A stretch of DNA of 64,000 nucleotides from Chthoniobacteraceae bacterium (GTDB lineage Bacteria; Verrucomicrobiota; Verrucomicrobiia; Chthoniobacterales; Chthoniobacteraceae), in the NCBI GenBank assembly GCA_947476045.1, contig CANJNZ010000001.1:1-64000 (forward strand), given 5' to 3'. Positions 45,532 to 54,153 of this stretch are shown here, piece by piece (the first letter of the stretch is position 1; every line of letters starts with the position of its first letter). The notes under the pieces were generated by a model. It saw nothing but the letters and a program-made list of their open reading frames with translations. It was not told the DNA's origin and did no database searches. The position numbers and the translations under genes were made by a program.

Positions 45532-46545
45532 ATGTCTGTTCGTCTTGGCCGTTTTGAACTGCCGAAGGTGCCCGTCAAAGACGAGGCAACCGCAAATGAA
45601 AGCTACGCCAAATTCATCGCCGAGCCCTTCGAGGCTGGCTATGGCGTCACCGTTGGCAACGCACTCCGTCGCGTTCTGCTCAGCTCCATCGAGGGCGGTG
45701 CAATCACCAACGTCAAAATCACTGGAGCCAATCATGAGTTCCAGACTCTCCCGAACGTCGTCGAAGACGTGACGGACATCATCTTGAACCTCAAGGCCGT
45801 CCGCTTCAAATGCGCCGACCACGAGCCACGCACGCTGTCCATTTCCGTGAACAAGGAAGGCGACGTGACTGCGGCGGACATCGAGGAAGTCACGGGCATC
45901 GAAGTCGTGAACAAGAAGCAGCACATCTGCACGCTCGACAAGAAAACCAAATTTGAAGCCGAACTGACGGTCCGCGTGGGCCGTGGTTTCGCCACAGGCG
46001 AAGAGAACAAGTATCCCGACATGCCCATCGGCGTGATTCCGTTGGATTCGATTTTCTCGCCAGTGACTCGCGTGAAATACGCAGTCGAAGCTACCCGCGT
46101 CGGCCAGCGCACCGATTACGACAAGCTCGTTCTCGAAATCTGGACGGACGGCCGCATCGAGCCCGAAGAGGCGCTCAAGCAGGCATCGTCAATCCTCCGC
46201 AAACACATCGAGCCTTTCTACAACTACGACGAGGCTCAGGTGACGTTCGACGAAACCGCTCCGGCGCAGAATCAGGAAAACCAAAAGCTGAAGAAGCTCC
46301 TGAACATGTCCGTGAACGAAATCGAACTCTCCGTCCGCGCAGCAAACTGCCTGAACAACGCGAACATCACCAGCGTTGGCCAGCTCGCCATGAAGAGCGA
46401 GCAGGAGATGCTCAAGTATCGCAACTTCGGCAAAAAGTCGCTCAACGAAATCAAAGAAAAACTCACCGGACTCGGCTTGTCGCTGGGGATGAAATTCGAC
46501 AGCGGCCTCGTGGAAGGCCTCGCTGGCGTTGCCCCGGAGGCCTAG
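45532..46545 (+). CDS. rpoA: RNA polymerase alpha subunit
   Basis: A 337-residue alpha subunit. The N-terminal assembly domain shows FEAGYGVTVGNALRRVLLSS and GVIPLDSIFSPVTRVKYAVE; the C-terminal domain (about 250-325) has ELSVRAANCLNNANI and KSLNEIKEKL, the helix-hairpin-helix that contacts UP elements and activators. The ATG at 45532 is preferred to one 27 bases upstream by alignment to the family start. It is followed by rplQ after 26 bases, as usual, but no rpsM, rpsK or rpsD precede it; a sulfatase is divergent instead. Confidence 0.97.
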   Translation: MSVRLGRFELPKVPVKDEATANESYAKFIAEPFEAGYGVTVGNALRRVLLSSIEGGAITNVKITGANHEFQTLPNVVEDVTDIILNLKAVRFKCADHEPRTLSISVNKEGDVTAADIEEVTGIEVVNKKQHICTLDKKTKFEAELTVRVGRGFATGEENKYPDMPIGVIPLDSIFSPVTRVKYAVEATRVGQRTDYDKLVLEIWTDGRIEPEEALKQASSILRKHIEPFYNYDEAQVTFDETAPAQNQENQKLKKLLNMSVNEIELSVRAANCLNNANITSVGQLAMKSEQEMLKYRNFGKKSLNEIKEKLTGLGLSLGMKFDSGLVEGLAGVAPEA

Positions 46546-46571
46546 TCCTAATTTAGAAAGAGAACACTCCA

Positions 46572-47132
46572 ATGCGTCATCAACGTAAAACTGTAAAACT
46601 CGGCCGCCGTCAGGATCACCGGAACGCGCTGCTGTCCAACCTTGCCGTGAGTCTCATTGACCACGGCCGCATCACCACCACCGTTGCCAAGGCGAAAGCC
46701 GTGCGCCCGTTTGTGGAAAAACTCGTCACCAAGGCAAAGAATGGCTCCATCCACTCGCGCCGCATGGCCCTCGCGGACCTGCGCCACAACGTGGGCGCGG
46801 TTCACAAGCTCTTCGCTGAGATCGGTCCGATCAACGCAGCGCGCAAAGGCGGCTACACCCGCATCACGAAGCTCGGCCAGCGCCGCAGCGACGCGAGCGA
46901 AATGGCCGTCATCGAGTGGGTAGATATGCCCGCCACGAACGTGCCTGCCGAGCCGAAAGCCGAACCAAAGGCCGCAAAGAAAGCCGCCAAACCCGCCGCA
47001 AAGGCACCAGCCGCAAAGGCACCAGCCGCAAAGGCACCAGCCGCAAAGACACCGGCCGCTGACGCCCCCGCAGCGGAGGAGAAGCCAAAACGCACCCGGA
47101 AGAAAAAGACCGAGGGCGAAGCGGAAGGCTAA
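46572..47132 (+). CDS. rplQ: 50S ribosomal protein L17 with long Ala/Lys/Pro tail
   Basis: A 186-residue protein. Residues 1-120 are L17 (MRHQRKTVKLGRRQDHRNAL, NLAVSLIDHGRITTTVAKAK, GGYTRITKLGQRRSD). Typical bacterial L17 stops near 120-130; here about 65 residues follow, with a five-residue repeat (AAKAP) and a charged end (KPKRTRKKKTEGEAEG). Such Ala/Lys tails occur on ribosomal proteins of some phyla and would lie on the ribosome surface. Operon with rpoA; terminator after. Confidence 0.95.
   Translation: MRHQRKTVKLGRRQDHRNALLSNLAVSLIDHGRITTTVAKAKAVRPFVEKLVTKAKNGSIHSRRMALADLRHNVGAVHKLFAEIGPINAARKGGYTRITKLGQRRSDASEMAVIEWVDMPATNVPAEPKAEPKAAKKAAKPAAKAPAAKAPAAKAPAAKTPAADAPAAEEKPKRTRKKKTEGEAEG
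46995..47054 (+). repeat. Four tandem 15-base repeats in rplQ
   Basis: The unit gccgcaaaggcacca occurs three times exactly and a fourth time with two changes. It encodes AAKAP repeats in the L17 tail. Such in-frame repeats can expand or contract between strains without breaking the gene. Confidence 0.85.
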
Positions 47133-47154
47133 GCCGGACTCACAAATCATCATC

Positions 47155-47194
47155 AAAGGGCGGGCCCGCGCGAGCAGGCTCGCCCTTTTTTTTT
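47155..47194 (+). terminator. Rho-independent terminator after rplQ
   Basis: A 12-base stem aaagggcgggcc with ggctcgcccttt (one G-U pair) around a 10-base loop, followed by a run of nine T. It starts about 22 bases past the rplQ stop codon and ends the rpoA-rplQ transcript. Confidence 0.88.
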
Positions 47195-47223
47195 GCGTCC
47201 GGTAAAAGCTCATCATTCCAAAA

Positions 47224-48405
47224 ATGAACTCCGGCTTTCTCGACAAACTCCTCGAACGCATCGGTCGCGTGCGCCCGGAGGAAGTGCGCGACTACGTCTC
47301 ACGCCTCGCGGATGAGAAGGGATTCTTCGAGACCATCTTCCATGCGCTGCACGAAGGCGTCATCGTCACCGACCCCTCGGGCAACATCACCTACATCAAC
47401 CGCGCTGCGTGCGAATTTTTCGGCTTCGTCCGCGAAGAAGCGATGGGCCGACCGCTCGCAGAACAGTTGCGCGGGCTGGACTGGAGCGCCATCGCCGAGG
47501 CGGGGAAAACCGTGTCACGCGACATGGAAATTTTTTACCCGCAGAATCGTTTCCTCAATTTCTACGTCGCCCCGCTTCGCGTGGAAAAGCCGGGCCGCAA
47601 ATCCGGTGAACAGGAATTAGTGGGCTACGCCGTCATCCTCCGCGACATCACCGAGAGCCGCAAAAGCACCGAGGAAACCATCCAGAGCGAGCGGCTGAAT
47701 GCGCTCACGCTGCTCGCCGCCGGCGTCGCGCACGAAATCGGAAACCCACTGAACTCGCTGCACATTCACCTCCAGCTCATGGAGCGACGCCTGCGTAAAC
47801 TGCCCGAGTCACAACGCAAGGATCTCGCGAAAAGCGTGGACGTAGCGAAAGAGGAAATCTCTCGGCTCGACACCATCATCCGGCAATTTCTCGGAGCGAT
47901 CCGCCCAGCGCAACTCGAACGCCGACTCGAAAACGTGAACCATCTCGTGCAGGAAAGTGTGCGCTTTCTCGAAGCGGAAATCACCGACCGCAACATCATC
48001 GTCGAAACCGAATTGCGCGCCGACCTTCCGCTGCTCGAAGTGGATCGCGCGCAAATCAAACAGGCGTTCTTCAACGTGATCAAAAACGCGTTTCAGGCGA
48101 TGAAAGCCGGCGGCATCCTGCGCATCCGCACGGACATGGACGACCGTTTCGTTTCCATCAAATTCGCCGACACCGGCGGTGGAATCCCGGAAACCGAGAT
48201 GAGCAAAATCTTCGAGCCCTACTTCACCACAAAAGCCAGCGGCAGCGGCCTCGGCCTCCTCATCGTCCGTCGCATCCTGCGCGAACACGGCGGCGAAATG
48301 GAACTCCTCAACGACGCCGGAAAAGGCCTCGAACTCACAATGAAACTCCCGTTGCAAGACCAGCGCGTGCGAATGCTCACCAGCGGCTCACAGAGCGCAG
48401 CTTAG
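47224..48405 (+). CDS. PAS sensor histidine kinase (NtrB-like)
   Basis: A 393-residue soluble kinase. PAS domain at about 33-145 (ALHEGVIVTDPSGNITYINRA), HisKA with His170 in LAAGVAHEIGNPLNSLHI, and HATPase with N box FNVIKNAFQAMK, DTGGGIPE and GSGLGLLIVRRI. The H-box is like NtrB and ZraS. No receiver is encoded beside it, so its partner (often an NtrC-type regulator) is elsewhere. It is convergent with the next gene: the stop codons overlap by four bases. Confidence 0.9.
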   Translation: MNSGFLDKLLERIGRVRPEEVRDYVSRLADEKGFFETIFHALHEGVIVTDPSGNITYINRAACEFFGFVREEAMGRPLAEQLRGLDWSAIAEAGKTVSRDMEIFYPQNRFLNFYVAPLRVEKPGRKSGEQELVGYAVILRDITESRKSTEETIQSERLNALTLLAAGVAHEIGNPLNSLHIHLQLMERRLRKLPESQRKDLAKSVDVAKEEISRLDTIIRQFLGAIRPAQLERRLENVNHLVQESVRFLEAEITDRNIIVETELRADLPLLEVDRAQIKQAFFNVIKNAFQAMKAGGILRIRTDMDDRFVSIKFADTGGGIPETEMSKIFEPYFTTKASGSGLGLLIVRRILREHGGEMELLNDAGKGLELTMKLPLQDQRVRMLTSGSQSAA

Positions 48406-48860
48406 AATCCGAGCTTCGCGAGTTCGCGGTCGAGCTGGGCTTGGAATTTTTCGACGTCGCCCTCTGGAGGACGGTAGCCTTGCTCTTCGGGAACAACGCC
48501 GAGGCGGCCGGTTTGATCGAGATACCACGCCGCTTTTTTGCCGTCGCTGAAAATGACGCTGCCACTGACCATCGTGCCGGGACGCGCGATGGTATCCACA
48601 GTGAGCGACACACTTCCACCAGCAGGAGCTGGCTCGGCGGAAAGCGGCGAGGGCGCGGCTGGTGTTTCCGTGGGAGGCACGACCGGAGGGGCGGGCGGAT
48701 CTTTCGGCATGAGCTTGAGGTCATCCACCAGCAGGCGCACGTCCATGTAGGTCATGCGCACATCGCATTCGCTCGCGAGACGGTTTTGGATGTCGGAAAG
48801 TTTCACGCCGTCCGCGATCCAGGCGGCGACTTTGGCTTTTTGCTCGTCGGTCAATTGCAT
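48402..48860 (-). CDS. Hypothetical protein with proline-rich linker
   Basis: A 152-residue protein. Residues 1-50 are helical (QLTDEQKAKVAAWIADGVKL, then SDIQNRLASECDVRMTYMDV), perhaps a small DNA- or protein-binding helix bundle. A Pro/Ala-rich linker (about 53-80) joins a beta-rich C-terminal part (SGSVIFSDGKKAAWYLDQTG, GRLGVVPEEQGY). Verrucomicrobial genomes carry similar proteins, to my memory; function unknown. Confidence 0.7.
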   Translation of the reverse strand: MQLTDEQKAKVAAWIADGVKLSDIQNRLASECDVRMTYMDVRLLVDDLKLMPKDPPAPPVVPPTETPAAPSPLSAEPAPAGGSVSLTVDTIARPGTMVSGSVIFSDGKKAAWYLDQTGRLGVVPEEQGYRPPEGDVEKFQAQLDRELAKLGF

Positions 48861-48914
48861 GGCCTGATCGGGCGCGATCGCGGGCTAAGAGGCAAGCGCC
48901 GATTCAACTTTCCG

Positions 48915-49367
48915 CTATTCTCCCTCCGTCGTGACAGCGCCGCCCTCGCCGAGCGCCTGCTCAAATGCGCGCCACGAGAGCATCGCACATTTCACACGCT
49001 GGGGAAATTTTCGCACGCCTCGCAGCAGCACCAAATCGCCGAGACCCTTCGTGTCTGGCTCGGTGTCACTGGTGACGAGTGTGTGAAAATTGTGCATGAG
49101 CCGCTCGGCCTCAGCGCGAGGTTTGCCTTTGAGCTTGAGAGTCATCAGCGATGCGCTAGCCTGACTGATGGCGCAACCGGTGCCGGTGAACTTCATATCC
49201 GCCACGCTCCCGTCCGGGCCAAATTTTACATCGAGACGAATTTCGTCACCGCACGAAGGATTGTCACCGTGAACGTGAATCGCATCCAGCAGTTCGCCGA
49301 AATTGCGCGGCCGCTTCGAGTGATCGAGGATCACTTGCTGGTAGAGTTCTTCGAGTTCGTCGTTCAT
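48915..49367 (-). CDS. sufU: SufU-type Fe-S cluster assembly / zinc protein
   Basis: A 150-residue NifU/IscU-like protein. The three conserved cysteines are present: Cys39 (NPSCGDE), Cys65 (GTGCAIS) and Cys127 (VKCAMLSW). The insertion between the second and third, and the KGLGDLVLL segment, mark SufU rather than IscU. SufU acts with SufS, taking up sulfur via its zinc site. Its ATG overlaps the sufS stop codon (ATGA). sufB, sufC and sufD are not in the window; sufT lies at 1.4 kb. Confidence 0.93.
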   Translation of the reverse strand: MNDELEELYQQVILDHSKRPRNFGELLDAIHVHGDNPSCGDEIRLDVKFGPDGSVADMKFTGTGCAISQASASLMTLKLKGKPRAEAERLMHNFHTLVTSDTEPDTKGLGDLVLLRGVRKFPQRVKCAMLSWRAFEQALGEGGAVTTEGE

Positions 49368-50581
49368 CGGTCAAAAAATTTGCGCGCTGCACGGAGGATT
49401 TCCGCCATGCGCTCCACCTCTTCGGTGGTGTTGTAGAAATAGAAACTCGCCCGCGTGGTGCCGGGCAACCGCAGTTTTCGCATCAGCGGCTGAGTGCAGT
49501 GGTGCCCGCCGCGCAATGCGAGCCCGTGCTCGTTTGCGTAGGTGGTGAGGTCGTGCGGATGCGCCCACTCGGCGTGAAAAGCAGCAAGCGCCCCGCGCTG
49601 GCCGGATGGACCGAGGATACGGATGCCCGGGATTTCTCCGAGTCGTGTAACAGCGAGCGCGGCCAGTTCGGAATCGTGCGCGAAAATCGCAGCGCGCCCG
49701 ATGTTTTCTAAATAATCCACCGCAGCACCAAGTCCGACGGCTCCCGCGATATTCGGCGTGCCAGCCTCGAACTTGTGCGGAGGTTGTTTGTAGGTCGCGC
49801 GTTCGTAGGTGACGCTCACGATCATCTCCCCTCCCCCGTGCCACGGCGGCATTTCCTGCAAAAGCTCCATGCGACCCCACAACGCTCCGATGCCGGTGGG
49901 CGCGCACATTTTGTGGCCGGAGAATGCGTAGAAATCGCAGCCCAACTCGCGGACGTTTACGGGGAGATGTCCGGAAGACTGAGCGCCATCCACGAGCGTC
50001 ACGACGCCCGCAGCGCGTGCGGCGCGGCAGAGTTCGACGACGGGGTTGATGGTGCCGAGCGAGTTTGAAATGTGGACGAAGGAGAAAAGCTTCACGCCAT
50101 CCAGCAACGAAGGCTCGAAGGCCAGCGTGCCGTCGTCCGCAACGGGAGCGAAGCGCAGTTTCGCGCCAGTGCGTTCGGCGAGGAGTTGCCACGGAACGAG
50201 GTTGCTGTGGTGCTCCATTTCGGTGAGCAAAATCACATCGCCCGTGCGTAGGTTGCGGACGCCCCAAGTATTCGCGACGAGGTTGATTGCCTCGGTGGTT
50301 CCGCGTGTGAAGATGATTTCCTCCGCCTGCGATGCGCCGAGATATTTCGCGATTTTCGCACGTGATCCCTCGAAAGCATCGGTCGCACGCGAACTCAACT
50401 CGTGCAGCCCGCGATGCACGTTCGCGTTGTCGTGCTCGTAGTAGTGCGCGAGCGCGGCGATGACGGAGCGCGGCTTTTGCGAGCTGGCGGCATTGTCGAG
50501 ATAGACGAGCGGCTTTCCGTTCACCTGCTGGTCGAGAATCGGAAAGTCAGCACGCACTTTCATCCAATCGTTGTTTGTCAT
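49364..50581 (-). CDS. sufS: Cysteine desulfurase SufS
   Basis: A 405-residue PLP enzyme that removes sulfur from cysteine. The N-terminal VYLDNAASSQKP, NANVHRGLHELS and FTRGTTEAINLVA are typical of SufS. Lys224 in FSGHKMCAPTGIG binds PLP, and Cys362 in LRGGHHCTQPL is the persulfide-forming residue. The ATG at 50581 was preferred over the upstream extension, which is Cys/Arg rich and unlike the family. It is followed by sufU with a four-base overlap. Confidence 0.95.
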   Translation of the reverse strand: MTNNDWMKVRADFPILDQQVNGKPLVYLDNAASSQKPRSVIAALAHYYEHDNANVHRGLHELSSRATDAFEGSRAKIAKYLGASQAEEIIFTRGTTEAINLVANTWGVRNLRTGDVILLTEMEHHSNLVPWQLLAERTGAKLRFAPVADDGTLAFEPSLLDGVKLFSFVHISNSLGTINPVVELCRAARAAGVVTLVDGAQSSGHLPVNVRELGCDFYAFSGHKMCAPTGIGALWGRMELLQEMPPWHGGGEMIVSVTYERATYKQPPHKFEAGTPNIAGAVGLGAAVDYLENIGRAAIFAHDSELAALAVTRLGEIPGIRILGPSGQRGALAAFHAEWAHPHDLTTYANEHGLALRGGHHCTQPLMRKLRLPGTTRASFYFYNTTEEVERMAEILRAARKFFDR

Positions 50582-50637
50582 CGCACGCACCATGTCATCG
50601 CACCAGCACCGTGGCAACGCCGCGAACAGTCCAGCGG

Positions 50638-52026
50638 CTAAACACTCGCAGCGGCAGTCACGTGCGGGATTTCGCACAGTGGGACAGAGAAGCGGAAACA
50701 CGTCCATCCCTGCACGCTGGGTTCCAGCGAAATCTCGCCCCCGTGTGCACGAATGATTTCGCGGCAGATACTGAGGCCAAGTCCCTGCCCTCCTGTGCTG
50801 CGCTCGCGAGACCGATCTGCGCGATGAAAGCGATCGAAGATGCGTTCGCGATCATCCGGTGAAATGTTGGCACCCGTGTTGGATATAGTGAAGATGGCCT
50901 GCCCGTTTTGCCGAACCAGTTTTGCGCGGATTTCTCCATCCGGCTGATTGTATTTCACTGCGTTGTCAAAAAGGTTGAGCAACACTTGACGGAGAAACTG
51001 CGCGCTAGCTTTCACAAACACGCCGGTCTCAAAATTCGTGTTCAGCGTAATGCCGCGCGGTGCGGCGAGGATTTCCACGTCTTCCACAAGTTCTTCCATG
51101 AAAGCGCCGAGATCAACCGGGCCTAGTTCAATGTTGAATTTTCCAGCATCCGCCTGTGAGAGAATAAGCAGGCTCTCCACGATGTGAATGAGACGTCCCG
51201 TTTCCTCCAACAAATCGAGCATCGTCTTTTCCACGACGGGAGGAAGCGGACCGGAGCGGAGTGAGGCTTCGATTTCACCGCGAATTATCGTCAGTGGAGT
51301 TTTGAGTTCGTGCGAAGCATCAGCACTGAAGCGACGAGCCTGCTCAAAGCTGACGCGTATGCGGGAAATCATTTCATTGAGCACATCCGTGAGATGTCCG
51401 ATCTCATCATTCGTGCCGGGCAATGGCAGGCCGTGATCGAGTTGCTGCGCGCTGATTCTCTCTGCCGCCGCTGCGATCTGCTCGACGGGACTCAACGCTT
51501 TTTTTGAAAGCCACATGCCGCCAAATGCAATGAAAAGCAATGTGAGCGGCAGCAATGCTGCGTAGGTGAGCCACAGCGTGCGTTCTATATTCTCAATGGG
51601 ACCAAGGTCTGCCGCTACACGAACTCGGACATCATTATGGGTGACTTGAAGAACACGCACTTTGTCTCCGTCAATCGTGGTGGTGAAAGGCGTGCCGTCC
51701 GGACCATCGGGTATGGATGCGTTACCCAGGCTGCGTGTCCGGTAGACGGACGTGCCCGGTGGTTGCTCAACATTGAACGCATACAGGCTGCGCACGAGCC
51801 CGAATAGTTCGCGCACTTCATTCTGATCCTTCCAGAGATTTGGCGAGGTGTGCTCGCGCATACTCTCAAAGAAATCCTTAGCCTCATGGCGTAGTGCTTC
51901 ATCCAAATGAGAGAGTGACGAGCGCCGCATGGCCACGCCCACGACCCCACCGAAAAGCAGCAACGCCAAAGCACCGACAAGCACGGACCAAAGCGTGACT
52001 TTCAGACGCAGCGGCCAGCCTTTCAT
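50638..52026 (-). CDS. Membrane sensor histidine kinase (QseC/CusS type)
   Basis: A 462-residue kinase with two membrane helices (about 8-34 and 151-173) around a 115-residue periplasmic sensor; HAMP (175-230); HisKA with His239 in SADASHELKTPLT; HATPase with NLFDNAVKYN and GGQGLGLSICREI. The group answers metals, envelope stress or other signals. It lies 3 bases after the response regulator gene on the same strand, so they form a pair. The signal is unknown. Confidence 0.92.
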   Translation of the reverse strand: MKGWPLRLKVTLWSVLVGALALLLFGGVVGVAMRRSSLSHLDEALRHEAKDFFESMREHTSPNLWKDQNEVRELFGLVRSLYAFNVEQPPGTSVYRTRSLGNASIPDGPDGTPFTTTIDGDKVRVLQVTHNDVRVRVAADLGPIENIERTLWLTYAALLPLTLLFIAFGGMWLSKKALSPVEQIAAAAERISAQQLDHGLPLPGTNDEIGHLTDVLNEMISRIRVSFEQARRFSADASHELKTPLTIIRGEIEASLRSGPLPPVVEKTMLDLLEETGRLIHIVESLLILSQADAGKFNIELGPVDLGAFMEELVEDVEILAAPRGITLNTNFETGVFVKASAQFLRQVLLNLFDNAVKYNQPDGEIRAKLVRQNGQAIFTISNTGANISPDDRERIFDRFHRADRSRERSTGGQGLGLSICREIIRAHGGEISLEPSVQGWTCFRFSVPLCEIPHVTAAASV

Positions 52027-52029
52027 CCG

Positions 52030-52701
52030 CTACTCGGGTTTGATGGCGTAGCCTACTCCGCGCACAGTCTGAATGAGTTTTACTTCCTCGCCGTCGTCCA
52101 CTTTGCGGCGGAGGCGCTGGATATAGACATCCACGAGATTCGTGCCGGGATCAAAATGATACTCCCACACGCGCTCAATAATCTGTGTGCGGGTGAGCAC
52201 CTGCTCGGGCGAACGCATGAGATGTTCGAGAAGGCGAAATTCGCGGCCGGTAAGTTCTATTTTTCGAGTGCCTCGCATGACTTCGCGGCTGACAAGGTTC
52301 ATCGAAAGATCGGCCACTTTGTAAAAACTGATGTTTTCTCCCGTGACACGGCGCATGAGAGCGCGCAGGCGGGCGACGAGTTCATCCATCGCGAAAGGCT
52401 TTGCGAGGTAATCGTCTGCGCCGGCGTTCAGTCCTTCGACGCGTTCATTCACTTCACCGCGTGCGGTGAGAACCATCACAGGTGTGGTTACTTTGCGCTC
52501 TCGCAGCTTGCGCAAAACGCTGAGCCCGTCGCGTCCCGGCAGCATGATGTCCAGGATGATGGCTTCGTAAGGCTGAGCGCTGGCGCGTTCCAGCCCATCA
52601 TTACCATCGTGGCTGAGGTCCACGGTGTATCCGTGTTCGCGCAGACCTTTCTGCAGTAAGTTGGCGATTTTCTTTTCGTCTTCGATTACGAGGATTTTCA
52701 T
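52030..52701 (-). CDS. OmpR-family response regulator
   Basis: A 223-residue regulator. Receiver domain with IEDEKKIA, phosphorylation site Asp51 in IILDIMLPG, and Lys101 in LAKPFAMDEL. A winged-helix DNA-binding domain follows (about 125-222; ELTGREFRLLEHLMRSPEQV, VYIQRLRRKVDDG). It is the first gene of the operon with the kinase and divergent from the FadL-like gene, so the 150-base spacer between (52702-52854) probably holds both promoters. No obvious direct repeats for binding were seen there. Confidence 0.93.
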   Translation of the reverse strand: MKILVIEDEKKIANLLQKGLREHGYTVDLSHDGNDGLERASAQPYEAIILDIMLPGRDGLSVLRKLRERKVTTPVMVLTARGEVNERVEGLNAGADDYLAKPFAMDELVARLRALMRRVTGENISFYKVADLSMNLVSREVMRGTRKIELTGREFRLLEHLMRSPEQVLTRTQIIERVWEYHFDPGTNLVDVYIQRLRRKVDDGEEVKLIQTVRGVGYAIKPE

Positions 52702-52854
52702 GGGGCTAATATGAACATAAATCGCGCAGAGTGTTACTATGTTTGTAATGAATTCCCCGTCACCAACCAGCGAGGTATTTCTTTAGCGCACAGCGGACGG
52801 GGTGGAACTTTATCTGTCCTCGTGGCGTAGCCCCTGCTAAACAGCCCCCTCGTT

Positions 52855-54153
52855 ATGAAATCAGCCCAATCCTTAACGCTCGCCTGTGCCGTCGTCCTTG
52901 GCCTCACCGCCTCTTCACACGCGCTCGGCATCCGCATCGCAGACCAAGACGCCCGTGCCACGGCACGTGGTAATGCCTTCGCCGCCACGGCGGATAATCC
53001 GTCTGCGATTTACTACAACCCCGCCGGTATCACTCAGCTCTATGAGAAGCTTAACGCCCCGTCCTCCATCTCACTCGGTGGAAAAAACACCGTCCCTGTA
53101 GCGCCGGACGACAACGGTGTTCGCACCCGCATTGGCGTATATGCCATCACTTTGGAAAATCGCGTTCACCCGGCCAGCGGCGCACCCGCTTTCGACATCA
53201 AACGCGACTGGCAGTTTGCGCCCACGTTTTTCGCGACTTGGAAACCGAGTTCCTCACCTGTGGTCTTCGGTCTCGGTATCTATGCGCCCTACGGTTTCGG
53301 ATTGGAATATCCCGAGAACTCCCCGCTGCGCACGCTCTCGATCAGCGGGAGCATCCAATATATCTCCATCAATCCCGTCATCGCCTGGCAGGTTTGCGAC
53401 AGCCTCTCCATCGCCGCAGGTCCTACTTTCAACTACGCCAAAACGAGTTTGAAACGCGGAGTGCTGGCTGCGCACGACATGTTCGAGTTTGAAGGCGACG
53501 GATGGGGTATCGGCTGGAATGCCGGCATACTTTGGAAGCCACATCCGAAGCACAGCTTTGGTATCAACTACCGCAGCAAGACGGACATTGATTTCGATGG
53601 TCACGCTCACACTTTCTACAATGGCTTCTCGGTCCCCACACCATTCGGATTGTTCCCGGTGCCCGGCTCGGATACGCGCGAGAGCGCATCGGCGGGGATC
53701 AAATTCCCGCAGAACATTGTTGTTGGTTACAGCTTCCGCCCGACGCCGAAATGGAACCTCGAAGTGAACGTGGACTGGACCGATTGGGACAACCTCAACA
53801 CGGTCAATCTCCGCAAAAAGAGCGGCGATGTCTCGCTGCCATTCAACTGGGAGTCCTCGCTCTTCTACGAGTTCGGTGCGAGCTACAAATTCGACAACGG
53901 CCTCGTAGCCAGCCTCGGCTACATCTACAGCGAAAACAGCGTGCCGAACGAATCCTTCAATCCCGTCGTCCCCGACTCCAACCGTCATATTTTCAGCGCA
54001 GGCCTCGGTGGCCAGCATGATAACTGGACTTGGGACATCGCCTACCAATGGGCGCATGGCCCTGAACGCACCATTTCACAAGGCTCCGTTGCCGACGGCA
54101 CCTATCAGTTCGACAGCCACGCCATCTCCATCAGTGCCGGATACAACTTCTAA
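52855..54153 (+). CDS. FadL/OmpP1/TodX family outer-membrane transport protein
   Basis: A 432-residue beta-barrel protein that transports hydrophobic compounds such as fatty acids or aromatics. Signal peptide 1-22 (LACAVVLGLTASSHALG). The N-terminal plug has the family pattern RIADQDARATARGNAFAATA and DNPSAIYYNPAGI. Barrel strands follow, and it ends with an aromatic residue (ISISAGYNF), as usual for outer-membrane barrels. It overlaps the start of the next gene by about 20 bases. Confidence 0.92.
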   Translation: MKSAQSLTLACAVVLGLTASSHALGIRIADQDARATARGNAFAATADNPSAIYYNPAGITQLYEKLNAPSSISLGGKNTVPVAPDDNGVRTRIGVYAITLENRVHPASGAPAFDIKRDWQFAPTFFATWKPSSSPVVFGLGIYAPYGFGLEYPENSPLRTLSISGSIQYISINPVIAWQVCDSLSIAAGPTFNYAKTSLKRGVLAAHDMFEFEGDGWGIGWNAGILWKPHPKHSFGINYRSKTDIDFDGHAHTFYNGFSVPTPFGLFPVPGSDTRESASAGIKFPQNIVVGYSFRPTPKWNLEVNVDWTDWDNLNTVNLRKKSGDVSLPFNWESSLFYEFGASYKFDNGLVASLGYIYSENSVPNESFNPVVPDSNRHIFSAGLGGQHDNWTWDIAYQWAHGPERTISQGSVADGTYQFDSHAISISAGYNF

